Source: Aeriscardovia aeriphila (GTDB taxonomy: Bacteria > Actinomycetota > Actinomycetes > Actinomycetales > Bifidobacteriaceae). From it: a stretch of 64,000 nucleotides of DNA. How positions within the stretch are numbered: position 1 is the stretch's first letter; each line of letters begins with the position of its first letter. The notes beneath the pieces were generated by a model. It was not told the DNA's origin. It saw only the letters and a program-made list of their open reading frames with translations, and ran no database searches. The position numbers and the translations under genes are program-made. Positions 26,207-34,161 of this stretch are shown here, one piece after another. The stretch is taken from NCBI RefSeq assembly GCF_002259595.1, contig NZ_MWWU01000001.1, positions 183,793-247,792 of the forward strand, written 5' to 3'.

Positions 26207-28345
26207 TCAGTAATCAACTGCTGGATGCTGCTCGGCGTAGCGACGGCCTTCTTCAGCCGTTGCAATGCCACGCGCTTTGCACTGCTCGTCGATATCTTCT
26301 TCACTGAGCATGGTGAGCTCAGCGCCAGGGCGGACGAGAAGAGGCAGAGTGTGGTAATCAAAGGATTCGGTATACCAGTGGCCTGGCTCATAGCTCTTGC
26401 CTGTCAGCAGGTTCGTCCATGCTTGGCCAGCGTGGTCACCACCAGCGTCAGGAACGTAGAAGCGAGCAACGCTATCCTCACGGAAAATCGGCGCTACCAG
26501 CAAGTCAGAACCCAGCATGTATTGCGTATCGATATCCTCGCACGCAGGATCATCCTGGAATTCCAATGCCATTGCGCGCATCATCGGAACGCCAGTCTCA
26601 TGTGTGATCTTCGCCTGAGAGGTGAGGTAAGGAACGAGGCGCAACTTCAGGCGTGTAAACTCGCGGGACACCTCAACAGCTTCATCACCAAACAGCCACG
26701 GAACCTTGTATGCAGTGGAACCATGGTAGCGAGAGTGAGAGGAAAGCAGGCCAAACTGCGTCCAGCGCTTGTAGATGTCGTGCGTTGGCTTGTCCTCAAA
26801 GCCGGCGATATCGTGGCTCCAATAGCCGAAGCCAGACATACCGAAGGACAGACCTGCACGCAGCGATTCTGCCATTGCTGGGTAAGTAGAGTGGCAATCT
26901 CCACCCCAGTGGATCGGGAACTTCTGCGTGCCAGCAGTTGCGGAACGAGCGAAGAGAATAGCATTTTCGCTACCGTTGCGCTCTTGCATCACTTCGTACA
27001 CAGCTTTGTTGTACAAGTAGGTGTAGTAGTTGTGCATCTTCACAGGGTCAGAACCGTCGTAGTAGACGACATCCTCGGTTGGGATGCGCTCGCCAAAGTC
27101 GGTCTTGAAGCAGTCAACGCCCTGGTCCATCAAGTGACGCAACTGGTTCTTATACCATTCCACGGCTTGTGGATTGGTGAAGTCGACGATGGCCATACCA
27201 GCCTGCCAACGATCCCACTGCCACACTTGGCCGTTCGTGCGCTTGATGAAGTAACCCTTCTCCTGGCCTTCCTTGAACAGTGGAGACTTCTGACCGATGT
27301 AGGAGTTAATCCACACGCAGGCCTTCACACCGCGCTCATGCAAGTGGCGCAGCAGACCTTCTGGGTCAGGGAACTTATCCTCATCCCACTGGAAGTTGCA
27401 CCACTCCAATTCTTTCATCCATCGGCAATCGAAGTGGAAGCAGGAGAGTGGAATGCCGCGGTCGAGCATGCCATCAACGAACTCCAACACCGTCTTTTCG
27501 TTGTAGTCGGTGGTGAAGGAGGTGGAAAGCCACAGGCCGAAGGTCCAGTCAGCCAGAAGTGGTGCGCGGCCAGTCAGTGCGGTGTAGTTGGTCAGAACGT
27601 CCTTCATGGAAGAGCCGCCGACCACCGAGTAGGTCATTTCTTGGTCTTCCAAGCTGAACTGGACGCGAGAAACACGCTCGGTAGCTACTTCGAATTCGAC
27701 GCGGCCAGGGTCCTGAACGAAGAGGCCGTAATTGCGGTTGGACAGGTAGAACGGGATGTTCTTGTAGCTTTGGTCGGAGTCGGTTCCGCCATCGCGGTTC
27801 CAGATGATCACTTGCTGGCCGTTCTTCACAAAGTTGGTGAAGCGCTCGCCCATGCCGTAGATCTTCTCATCAACGCCGAGGTCCATTTGGCCCAGAACAT
27901 GCGTTTTGCCTTCTGGATCGGTGACCAGGCCCATGCTGCGGAAGCCAGAGTGTGCAATACGCTTACCGTCATACTCATAGCTAAAGTCGATGACGTCGCC
28001 CTTGCCAACGTGCAAGGTGAGCTTGCCGGAACGGTAGCGGTACTCGTTGTCATCTTCTTCAATAACGACTTTGTTGTCTGGGTCGGCGTTCAGCGGGAAG
28101 GTGGGCTCGTGGCTGCGATCCAGAGCGAAGTTGACAAGGCGCGTGGTGATGATGTTTTCACGGGGGCTGCTCACTTCAATGGTGAGGATGCCTCCATCCA
28201 AAGTCATGCCAGCGTTGCGAATAGGAGAATTAAAAGGCGCGAAGAGAACGAGTTTGTCTCCTTCACGGCGGGACGTATAGATATTGGCTGCGTACTTTGC
28301 TTCGAAACCATCTTCGACAAGCCACTCACCATTGAGAAACTTCAT
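26207..28345 (-). CDS. GH31 alpha-xylosidase, YicI-like
   Basis: Cytoplasmic GH31 enzyme (712 aa) resembling E. coli YicI, which removes alpha-1,6-xylosyl groups from the non-reducing end of isoprimeverose and xyloglucan oligosaccharides. It has MKFLNGEW at the start (also seen in YicI), the nucleophile Asp in CFKTDFGERIPTED, the acid/base Asp in HWGGDCHSTY, and FHFDCRWM and GFGYWSHDIAGFE, which mark the xylosidase branch. AGGAGGAAAA precedes the ATG. A copy of the shared 22-bp operator lies upstream at 28398-28419. It is the strongest single indicator that the surrounding locus handles xyloglucan-type sugars. Confidence 0.9.
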   Translation of the reverse strand: MKFLNGEWLVEDGFEAKYAANIYTSRREGDKLVLFAPFNSPIRNAGMTLDGGILTIEVSSPRENIITTRLVNFALDRSHEPTFPLNADPDNKVVIEEDDNEYRYRSGKLTLHVGKGDVIDFSYEYDGKRIAHSGFRSMGLVTDPEGKTHVLGQMDLGVDEKIYGMGERFTNFVKNGQQVIIWNRDGGTDSDQSYKNIPFYLSNRNYGLFVQDPGRVEFEVATERVSRVQFSLEDQEMTYSVVGGSSMKDVLTNYTALTGRAPLLADWTFGLWLSTSFTTDYNEKTVLEFVDGMLDRGIPLSCFHFDCRWMKELEWCNFQWDEDKFPDPEGLLRHLHERGVKACVWINSYIGQKSPLFKEGQEKGYFIKRTNGQVWQWDRWQAGMAIVDFTNPQAVEWYKNQLRHLMDQGVDCFKTDFGERIPTEDVVYYDGSDPVKMHNYYTYLYNKAVYEVMQERNGSENAILFARSATAGTQKFPIHWGGDCHSTYPAMAESLRAGLSFGMSGFGYWSHDIAGFEDKPTHDIYKRWTQFGLLSSHSRYHGSTAYKVPWLFGDEAVEVSREFTRLKLRLVPYLTSQAKITHETGVPMMRAMALEFQDDPACEDIDTQYMLGSDLLVAPIFREDSVARFYVPDAGGDHAGQAWTNLLTGKSYEPGHWYTESFDYHTLPLLVRPGAELTMLSEEDIDEQCKARGIATAEEGRRYAEQHPAVDY

Positions 28346-28397
28346 TTTTCCTCCTGCCCACAGGGCCGGTTACGGATGATTTACACTCGCTATCTTA

Positions 28398-28419
28398 CTA
28401 TTGATAACTTAATCGATAA
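28398..28419. promoter_or_regulatory. shared 22-bp operator, copy 2 (GH31)
   Basis: CTATTGA-N8-TCGATAA, one change from TTATYGA-N8-TCRATAA. It lies about 53 bp before the GH31 start codon. Confidence 0.65.
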
Positions 28420-28504
28420 AGAGAAAAACACATTTCCCTCGCCTTAAACAGGAATTATCTGAGATTGCCAGCGCTGATAATCTCAAGCGTTTCAGAACCT
28501 GTGC

Positions 28505-29185
28505 CTACTGCTGAACAGGAAGCGTGCCGTTGGGGAAATCGGCAGGGACCTCGCCCACCACATGAGCCGGGTTACCGACAGCAATCGAGTTCGCAGGAAT
28601 AGACTTCACCACAACAGCTCCAGCGCCAATAACGCAATTGTCACCAATGCTCACGCCCGGGCAGACGGTGACATTACCACCAAACCACACATTGTTACCA
28701 ATGCGAACGTCTGAATTATTCTGCCAGCCGTCCAAACGTGGGCGGACAGGCACAGCATGGTTCGGCGTGTAAATAGAGCAGCGAGGACCAATCAGGCAAT
28801 CCTCACCAATGCTGACAGCACCGCCGCCCACAATGAGGAAATCCATGTTGATAAACGTGCGCTTGCCAATCTTCAAACCCAAACCATAATCCAGGCGGAT
28901 CGGAGGGCGAATGTCAACACCCTCCCCCGCCTCAGGTACGAGCTGATGGAAAAGCTTCATCGCATGCTCATTATCGGTGAAGAAGGTACGGTTAATCTCA
29001 TCGCAGGTTGCCTGCGCTTCCCACGTCAGCTGCGGAAGAATGTCAGACTTGCGGTATTGCAACCATTCGTCGCCAAACACTTTGACAACGTCAGGGTATT
29101 TATTCATCATTTCTTGCACGTGAGCGCTCGGAACATACTGCTCGTCATGCCATGCGCCTTGTGCCCTGCGATGTTCTTGAACCAT
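28505..29185 (-). CDS. sugar O-acetyltransferase, maltose/galactoside acetyltransferase type
   Basis: Acetyl-CoA dependent O-acetyltransferase (226 aa) of the left-handed beta-helix family. It has the N-terminal maltose acetyltransferase helix region (TFFTDNEHAMKLFHQL) and hexapeptide repeats such as IGEDCLIGPRC, IGNNVWFGGNV and IGDNCVIGAGAVV. The catalytic His is in YTPNHAV. GAGGTG lies eight bases before the ATG at 29185, preferred over 29236. It sits about 100 bp after the esterase gene and probably shares its transcript. Its role next to an esterase is unclear; acetylation of incoming sugars or detoxification are both possible. Confidence 0.85.
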   Translation of the reverse strand: MVQEHRRAQGAWHDEQYVPSAHVQEMMNKYPDVVKVFGDEWLQYRKSDILPQLTWEAQATCDEINRTFFTDNEHAMKLFHQLVPEAGEGVDIRPPIRLDYGLGLKIGKRTFINMDFLIVGGGAVSIGEDCLIGPRCSIYTPNHAVPVRPRLDGWQNNSDVRIGNNVWFGGNVTVCPGVSIGDNCVIGAGAVVVKSIPANSIAVGNPAHVVGEVPADFPNGTLPVQQ

Positions 29186-29289
29186 AAGGATCACCTCTCG
29201 CGTGAAGTGGTTGCGAGTTGCCGGCTGCGCTTTCATAGCGGCTTCAGAGCGACTTCACAACCCCTTCATTTCACCATTACTCATTGCGT

Positions 29290-30135
29290 CTACTCAGTAA
29301 AGACAGCATCAGGGAAGAGGCGGTTCATCCAGGCATGGAAGAGCTCAGGCCATGCTTGAACATCTTTCTCAATGCCGTAGTTATGCCATCCCTTAATGCT
29401 GGTTTCGCGCGTCCCCAAGCTCAGGCCATGGCCTCCTTGCGGGAACACGTGCAGCTCAACAGGAACATGATGTTCAATGCATGCTTGGGCGAAGTACAAA
29501 GAGTTCTCCACTGGCACAGTATCATCTGTTGCGGTGTGCCACAGGAATGTTGCAGGAGTGTGCTCGTCGACGCGATTTTGCAAGGAAAGCTTCTCAATCC
29601 ATTCTGGGTCAGCCTTGTGCTCACCCAGCAGGTGGTCAAACGAGCCACGGTGAGCCTTCGCTCCTCCATCAATGACGGAATAGCCCAGCACCAAGCCGTT
29701 GGGTTTAATCTCGTCCTGAGAGAAGCCGTGCTCACCAAACACAGGGTCGCTCGCATAAGTCGTCGCAAGATTAGCAGCAAGGTGACCGCCAGCCGAGAAG
29801 CCCATGAGCACGATCTTGTCAGAATCGACATGCCACTGCTCATTGTTGTGACGAATCACGCGCATGGTTTGTGCCAATTGCAACAGTGCAGTTGGCCATA
29901 CGCTCGGCCAGCACGAGTAGCGCAGGACGAACACGTTGTAGCCACAGCTCACGAGTTTCAGAGCGACTGGTTCCGCTTCCCTATCAGAGGTCATTTCATA
30001 ACCACCACCAGGTACGACGACAATGGTGGCGCGCTTGCGCTCGACATCCATCTCTTCTGAGTTGTCGATAACGTATCCCGTCAGCTTTGCCGTGGTGCCA
30101 TCGATTCCTTCGATGCTGGTATCAAAGACCTGCAT
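29290..30135 (-). CDS. alpha/beta hydrolase, carbohydrate esterase-like
   Basis: Serine esterase (281 aa) of the BD-FAE / acetyl-esterase type. The oxyanion block is VVVPGGGYEMTS, the nucleophile Ser is in LMGFSAGGHLA, the acid Asp is in HTATDDTVP and the His is in FPQGGHGLSLG. There is no signal peptide, so it acts on imported oligosaccharides, probably removing acetyl groups. GAAAGGATAACT precedes the ATG at 30135. Its upstream region carries the striking 21-bp inverted repeat at 30156-30202. Confidence 0.85.
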   Translation of the reverse strand: MQVFDTSIEGIDGTTAKLTGYVIDNSEEMDVERKRATIVVVPGGGYEMTSDREAEPVALKLVSCGYNVFVLRYSCWPSVWPTALLQLAQTMRVIRHNNEQWHVDSDKIVLMGFSAGGHLAANLATTYASDPVFGEHGFSQDEIKPNGLVLGYSVIDGGAKAHRGSFDHLLGEHKADPEWIEKLSLQNRVDEHTPATFLWHTATDDTVPVENSLYFAQACIEHHVPVELHVFPQGGHGLSLGTRETSIKGWHNYGIEKDVQAWPELFHAWMNRLFPDAVFTE

Positions 30136-30155
30136 AGTTATCCTTTCACGTTGCC

Positions 30156-30202
30156 GTGAAGCATACACTTAGTTAAGCCGTTTAACTAAGTGTATGCTTC
30201 AC
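30156..30202. promoter_or_regulatory. perfect 21-bp inverted repeat
   Basis: Two perfect 21-bp arms (beginning GTGAAGCATACAC) flank the 5-bp spacer GCCGT. There is no T-run. It lies 21 bp before the esterase start codon and 80 bp after the GH29 gene. The centre TTAA-GCCGT-TTAA resembles a LacI-type operator core; as RNA it would form a very stable hairpin. Confidence 0.85.
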
Positions 30203-30282
30203 TCTTCCCAATTGTGGAGCGCATGCCTTCATTTGCGCATAAGGCAGAGCGCTACAAAACTATTAAATTGCTCGCCTCTTGA

Positions 30283-31995
30283 TCACTTCTCTTCCAAGCG
30301 CAACACCACAGGCAGCACATCCTCATCCGAAGTAATGAGTGTGCCCGCTGCTCGCATCCTGGCCAAAGCATCATCCACCTGAACATGCAAGCCTTCGCTA
30401 TCGCGTGTGAATGGCAAATCAGCATTCTGGGGGTCACCGAGAATGCTCACGCGCCACATCACACCATGGAATGGCGAGTGGTCTTCATCTCTATATTCTC
30501 GATACGCCTTCACAGTGATAATCTCAGGCAAAACTGAGCGATGCAGGTGCTCAGGGCCAACGCCACCAGCAGGCGCGAGAACAGAAGCGTACACAATGCC
30601 AGCCCGAGAAGTGAAGCGAATATCGGCCGACGTATAGTCAATAGCAGCTTCATTAAAGGAACCAGAGTGAGCAGGAGTTGGCCCTTCATCGCTCTCTTTC
30701 CAAGCAATGGTGTCGTAAATTGCTTCGCCATTGACCTTCATCCAGCTGCCAATCGTGTGCAAAATGTCACGATCCTTCTGGGCCAGGGAGCCATCGGCGC
30801 GCGGGCCAACGTTGAGCAGCAGATTGCCATTATGCGAAGTGACGTTAATCAGTGTCCTGATAATCTCGCCAGCAGGCTTGTACTCCAAAGTAGAGGTGTA
30901 ATCCCAGGAGTTATAGGCAATGGAAGTGTCCGTCTGCCAGTGGAATGGCATCGCCTGGTTATAGCCGCCGCGCTCCACATCCATCATGCCTGCTCCCCAT
31001 GGCAGAGCATTTTCCTTATAGCAGATGGAAACGTCACGTCCCCATTGTGCAGCGCGGTTGTAATAGTAGGCTGCCATGAGCATCACGTATGGCTTAAACG
31101 CTTCATGGCCAATCCACCAGTCGAAGTACAGCATTTCCGGCTGGTAGGAATCGATGATTTCGCAGGTACGCATCAGCCAATCTTGCAAGTACTCGTCGCT
31201 GGGGTAAGGCTTCGATTGCATATCCATGTGGCTTGCTGGCTCTGGCATTGCTGGCCAGTAGAAGCTGCCATGCTTCAAGCCTCGGTATTCAAAACCATCC
31301 AGATTTCCACCGCGCTCAGTGTTCGTGTTCGCTTCCGCTTCACGACGAATGTCAGAATCAAATTCCATGCCATGGCTCATGAACCACCAATGTTCTGCGC
31401 GATGGCTCGAAGTGGCAAAGTGCATACCATGGTCAAGTGTTGCCTCGCGCAGCTCGCCGATAATGTCACGCTTCGGGCCCATCTCTACAGCGTTAAAGTG
31501 TGAAAGCCTGCTTGCATACATCTGGAAACCATCATGGTGTTCTGCTACAGGGAAGTAGTAACGCGCCCCAGCATAAGCGAAAGCATCTAACCATTCGTGA
31601 GCATTGAACTTCTGGGCTGTAAAGAGCGGGATAAAGCTCTGATAGCCATGCTCAGCGTGCGCTCCGAAAGTGTCAATCTGATGTTTGAACTCATCAGTGC
31701 CTTGGATGTAGAGGTTGCGCGAATACCATTCGTTGGCAAATTCAGGAACAGTGTAGAGTCCCCAGTGAGTGAAGATGCCGAACTTGTCACGGCCAAACCA
31801 TGCAGGAGTAGATAGCTGTTCGTGACGAGCGAGGCTTTCTTGCGTAGGAAGCCAAGGGCCTTGAGTGGCAACACGAACAATTTCGTCAAGGAGTGCAGGT
31901 GTTGCTCTTAAGCTGTGTGCTTTGCTTTGTGCCGCAGGGATTGCAGACAAAATCCAGCTGGAACGATCTGGCATAGCAGGAATGTGCTGTGACAT
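30283..31995 (-). CDS. GH29 alpha-L-fucosidase
   Basis: Cytoplasmic retaining alpha-L-fucosidase (570 aa, no signal peptide). GH29 marks: KFGIFTHWGLY, PVAEHHDGFQMY, FATSSHRAEHWW and the nucleophile Asp in MLYFDWWIG; TLINVTSHNGNLLLNVGPRADG is the typical end of the barrel. AAGGAAG precedes the ATG. It lies directly downstream of a binding-lipoprotein gene, separated by a hairpin. In this context it could remove fucose from fucosylated xyloglucan side chains, but human-milk or mucin fucosides cannot be excluded. Confidence 0.9.
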   Translation of the reverse strand: MSQHIPAMPDRSSWILSAIPAAQSKAHSLRATPALLDEIVRVATQGPWLPTQESLARHEQLSTPAWFGRDKFGIFTHWGLYTVPEFANEWYSRNLYIQGTDEFKHQIDTFGAHAEHGYQSFIPLFTAQKFNAHEWLDAFAYAGARYYFPVAEHHDGFQMYASRLSHFNAVEMGPKRDIIGELREATLDHGMHFATSSHRAEHWWFMSHGMEFDSDIRREAEANTNTERGGNLDGFEYRGLKHGSFYWPAMPEPASHMDMQSKPYPSDEYLQDWLMRTCEIIDSYQPEMLYFDWWIGHEAFKPYVMLMAAYYYNRAAQWGRDVSICYKENALPWGAGMMDVERGGYNQAMPFHWQTDTSIAYNSWDYTSTLEYKPAGEIIRTLINVTSHNGNLLLNVGPRADGSLAQKDRDILHTIGSWMKVNGEAIYDTIAWKESDEGPTPAHSGSFNEAAIDYTSADIRFTSRAGIVYASVLAPAGGVGPEHLHRSVLPEIITVKAYREYRDEDHSPFHGVMWRVSILGDPQNADLPFTRDSEGLHVQVDDALARMRAAGTLITSDEDVLPVVLRLEEK

Positions 31996-32031
31996 GGAAA
32001 CTTCCTTGTTCTCATAGTGTCATCAAACTTG

Positions 32032-32064
32032 AGAAGGGCTACAGATTTCTTCTGTAGCCCTTCT
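32032..32064 (-). terminator. strong hairpin between binding protein and GH29 genes
   Basis: Perfect 13-bp arms AGAAGGGCTACAG / CTGTAGCCCTTCT with a 7-base loop. The minus-strand tail CTCAAGTTTG is not a clean T-run. It lies only 36 bp before the GH29 start codon, so it may be a partial terminator or an mRNA stabiliser that lowers downstream expression. Confidence 0.65.
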
Positions 32065-32188
32065 GCACTGCTCTTCAGTGAAAGCTTTTATAGCTTCACT
32101 GTTTATTGACCTAGCAGTTATTGACCTAGCAGTAGTAAGAGTGTTGCAAACGCCTTACTGCCCAGCGGTAGCTTATGTGGTGTACTGC

Positions 32189-33943
32189 TTACTTCGCGTA
32201 CTGCTTGACGATCTTGATCTGAGCGTCCTTGAGCTCGGTCAGGCACTTCTGATCGAAGCCGTAGACCTGCTTGAAGTCAAGGCCGTTGACCTTTTCCGTC
32301 ATCTGCTTAATCTCGTTGTCGAAATCAGCGTCCGACTTTGCCATAGCAGCCTTCCAGGAGTGGGAAACCACAGCGGTGTTGACCTGGCCGTTGATCGTAG
32401 AGATCTTGCTTGGCATTTCAGGAGCTGTGTACGAAGCGCCTGGAGCAACAGCAATCATCTTGTTCTTCTCGAGGTATTCGATGGTGCTCTTCGCTCCGCC
32501 CATATGATCGGACCAATCTTGCTTGAGCTTGTTCTCCTTAGCCAGCTCAGTATCCCACAGCTGTGGGTTATAACCTTGCTTGGTCTCTGGGTCAATAGCA
32601 TTCGGAGAGATAGTTGAGAAGTTCAGTTCAGAAATACCGTCGTTGTAAGAACCGCCACCATACTCCTTTGGCATGTTCAGCCCGGATGCGTCATTCATAG
32701 CCTTCAAGCCAAAATCGGTGAGGTATGGCTTGCCTTCATCGTTGAGCTTCCATGCCAAACCCTTGATGCCTGCGGAAGAACCTGCATTCGAAGCAGAATC
32801 GTAAACGCCTTCAGAAGAGTAGAGCCAGTCAATAAACTTCACCAAGCGGCTCTTATTCTTTGCCTTAGAGCCCACTGCGATAACCGTAGCAATGTCGCCC
32901 GTTGGCATTGCACCTGCGGAGTATACCTTCATAGTCTTGAGTGGAGCGAGCATGAAGCCGACACCCTTAGCCATGTTGACTTCAGAATTCTGGCGTGGCT
33001 GGCCCAACCAAGACCACAGGGAGAGTAGAACCTTACCTTCTGTCGTCTTCGTGGAGATGTTATCCCAGCTCTGAGTTGCAGAATCTGGGTCAACAATACC
33101 CATCTGGTAAGCCTTGTTAATCCACTTGAGCACCTTCTGGTACACGCCATCCTTGGTGACAGCGCTCTCATAGCCGCTCTTCTCCGTGCCTGCTGGGTAG
33201 AGGATGGAATTCTGCTGGTAGTAGCCAAACCAGTTGGCAATGGCACCAGCATTCTGCATCAAAGCACCATCCCAATCCTTGAACAAGGAAATGGCGTAGA
33301 TGTCGTTCTTGCCGGTCTCTTCGCGAGCCTTATCCTGCATCTGCTTCAACACGTTGAGGAAGGCGTCCATATCAGGAATCTGAGGGTAGCCGACCTTGGC
33401 GTAGTAGTCCCAGCGAATATAAGGAGCAGCAGCAGGCTCAATGCCTTCCGATGGAGAAAGAGGAGACTGGTTGGACACTTTCTGAGGCATACCCCAGATG
33501 CCCTTCTTCACCGTAACAAGGTTGGAAACAGCTTGCTGTGCGCCCTTGTACTGGTTGAGGTTCTTCATACCCTTCATGTAAGGAGTCAAGTCGGTGATGA
33601 GGTTTGCCTTTGCCAACTTGTTGAGGTTAGAACCGGAAGTGATGATCAAGTCGCCCAGATTACCAGCAGCAGTGCGGGTATCGTACAGGGTATTGCCACC
33701 ACCAGCGACGTTTGGAGCAATCATATTCAGCTTGATCTTGAACTTATCCTGAATAATCTTGCCGAACCAGCCCTTTTGAATACCCTGGTAGTTGGCAAGG
33801 CTGTCGAACACGTCGACGGTCATCATCTTGCCGTCATCTTTGGTATCGGCAGCAGAAGAAGAATCGGAGTTGCCACAACCTGCCAGCGCCATAGAAGCAA
33901 CGCAGAGCAAACTGACTGCAGCCATCAGCTTGTTTTTCTTCAT
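32189..33943 (-). CDS. sugar-binding lipoprotein, LplA/YtcQ-like, copy 1
   Basis: Large extracellular binding lipoprotein (584 aa). Signal peptide KLMAAVSLLCVASMALAGC with lipobox LAGC at about residues 20-23, then a Ser/Asp linker. The body (MTVDVFDSLANYQGIQKGWF, IAPNVAGGG) resembles the long oligosaccharide-binding proteins usually paired with LplB/YtcP permeases. No such permeases lie nearby. It is clearly homologous to the next gene upstream. The ribosome site is unusual: nine G residues (33949-33957) five bases before the ATG. Likely binds an oligosaccharide degraded by the surrounding hydrolases. Confidence 0.88.
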   Translation of the reverse strand: MKKNKLMAAVSLLCVASMALAGCGNSDSSSAADTKDDGKMMTVDVFDSLANYQGIQKGWFGKIIQDKFKIKLNMIAPNVAGGGNTLYDTRTAAGNLGDLIITSGSNLNKLAKANLITDLTPYMKGMKNLNQYKGAQQAVSNLVTVKKGIWGMPQKVSNQSPLSPSEGIEPAAAPYIRWDYYAKVGYPQIPDMDAFLNVLKQMQDKAREETGKNDIYAISLFKDWDGALMQNAGAIANWFGYYQQNSILYPAGTEKSGYESAVTKDGVYQKVLKWINKAYQMGIVDPDSATQSWDNISTKTTEGKVLLSLWSWLGQPRQNSEVNMAKGVGFMLAPLKTMKVYSAGAMPTGDIATVIAVGSKAKNKSRLVKFIDWLYSSEGVYDSASNAGSSAGIKGLAWKLNDEGKPYLTDFGLKAMNDASGLNMPKEYGGGSYNDGISELNFSTISPNAIDPETKQGYNPQLWDTELAKENKLKQDWSDHMGGAKSTIEYLEKNKMIAVAPGASYTAPEMPSKISTINGQVNTAVVSHSWKAAMAKSDADFDNEIKQMTEKVNGLDFKQVYGFDQKCLTELKDAQIKIVKQYAK

Positions 33944-33948
33944 ATATT

Positions 33949-33957
33949 CCCCCCCCC
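33949..33957 (-). promoter_or_regulatory. homopolymeric G9 ribosome-binding site
   Basis: On the minus strand nine consecutive G residues form the Shine-Dalgarno region, spaced five bases from the ATG of the binding-protein gene. Tracts of this kind change length by slippage. Confidence 0.7.
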
Positions 33958-34085
33958 TTGAAGATGGGTCCCAGCCCAGTGCGACGGTGCACTGCGTTCT
34001 GAACCACTCGGATAAAAGAGCTTACGATCCTTCACCTGATCAGCTCAGAAAGCTGATCACACAACGTTTTGTGTGTAGTGCTTCG

Positions 34086-34101
34086 TTGTCAACATTGACA
34101 A
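34086..34101. promoter_or_regulatory. 16-bp palindrome upstream of binding protein copy 1
   Basis: TTGTCAA-CA-TTGACAA, a perfect 7-bp inverted repeat. It lies between the terminator-like hairpin at 34103 and the gene, where an operator would sit. Confidence 0.5.
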
Positions 34102-34102
34102 A

Positions 34103-34150
34103 CGGAGTAGAACCGTTATTGAACTCTTTATCAATAACTATTCTACTCCG
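34103..34150 (-). terminator. nested hairpin carrying an operator copy
   Basis: Outer arms CGGAGTAGAA / TTCTACTCCG and inner arms GTTATTGA / TCAATAAC form a stem of about 20 bp with a 2-bp internal mismatch. The minus-strand tail is TTTGTC. It is 11 bp past the stop codon of binding protein copy 2, as a terminator would be, and includes a perfect copy of the shared repeat. Confidence 0.65.
34116..34137. promoter_or_regulatory. shared 22-bp operator, copy 3 (binding protein 1)
   Basis: TTATTGA-N8-TCAATAA, an exact match to the consensus, with arms extended by G/C on either side. It is about 170 bp before the copy 1 binding-protein start. Confidence 0.7.
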
Positions 34151-34161
34151 AATTTTTCGAA

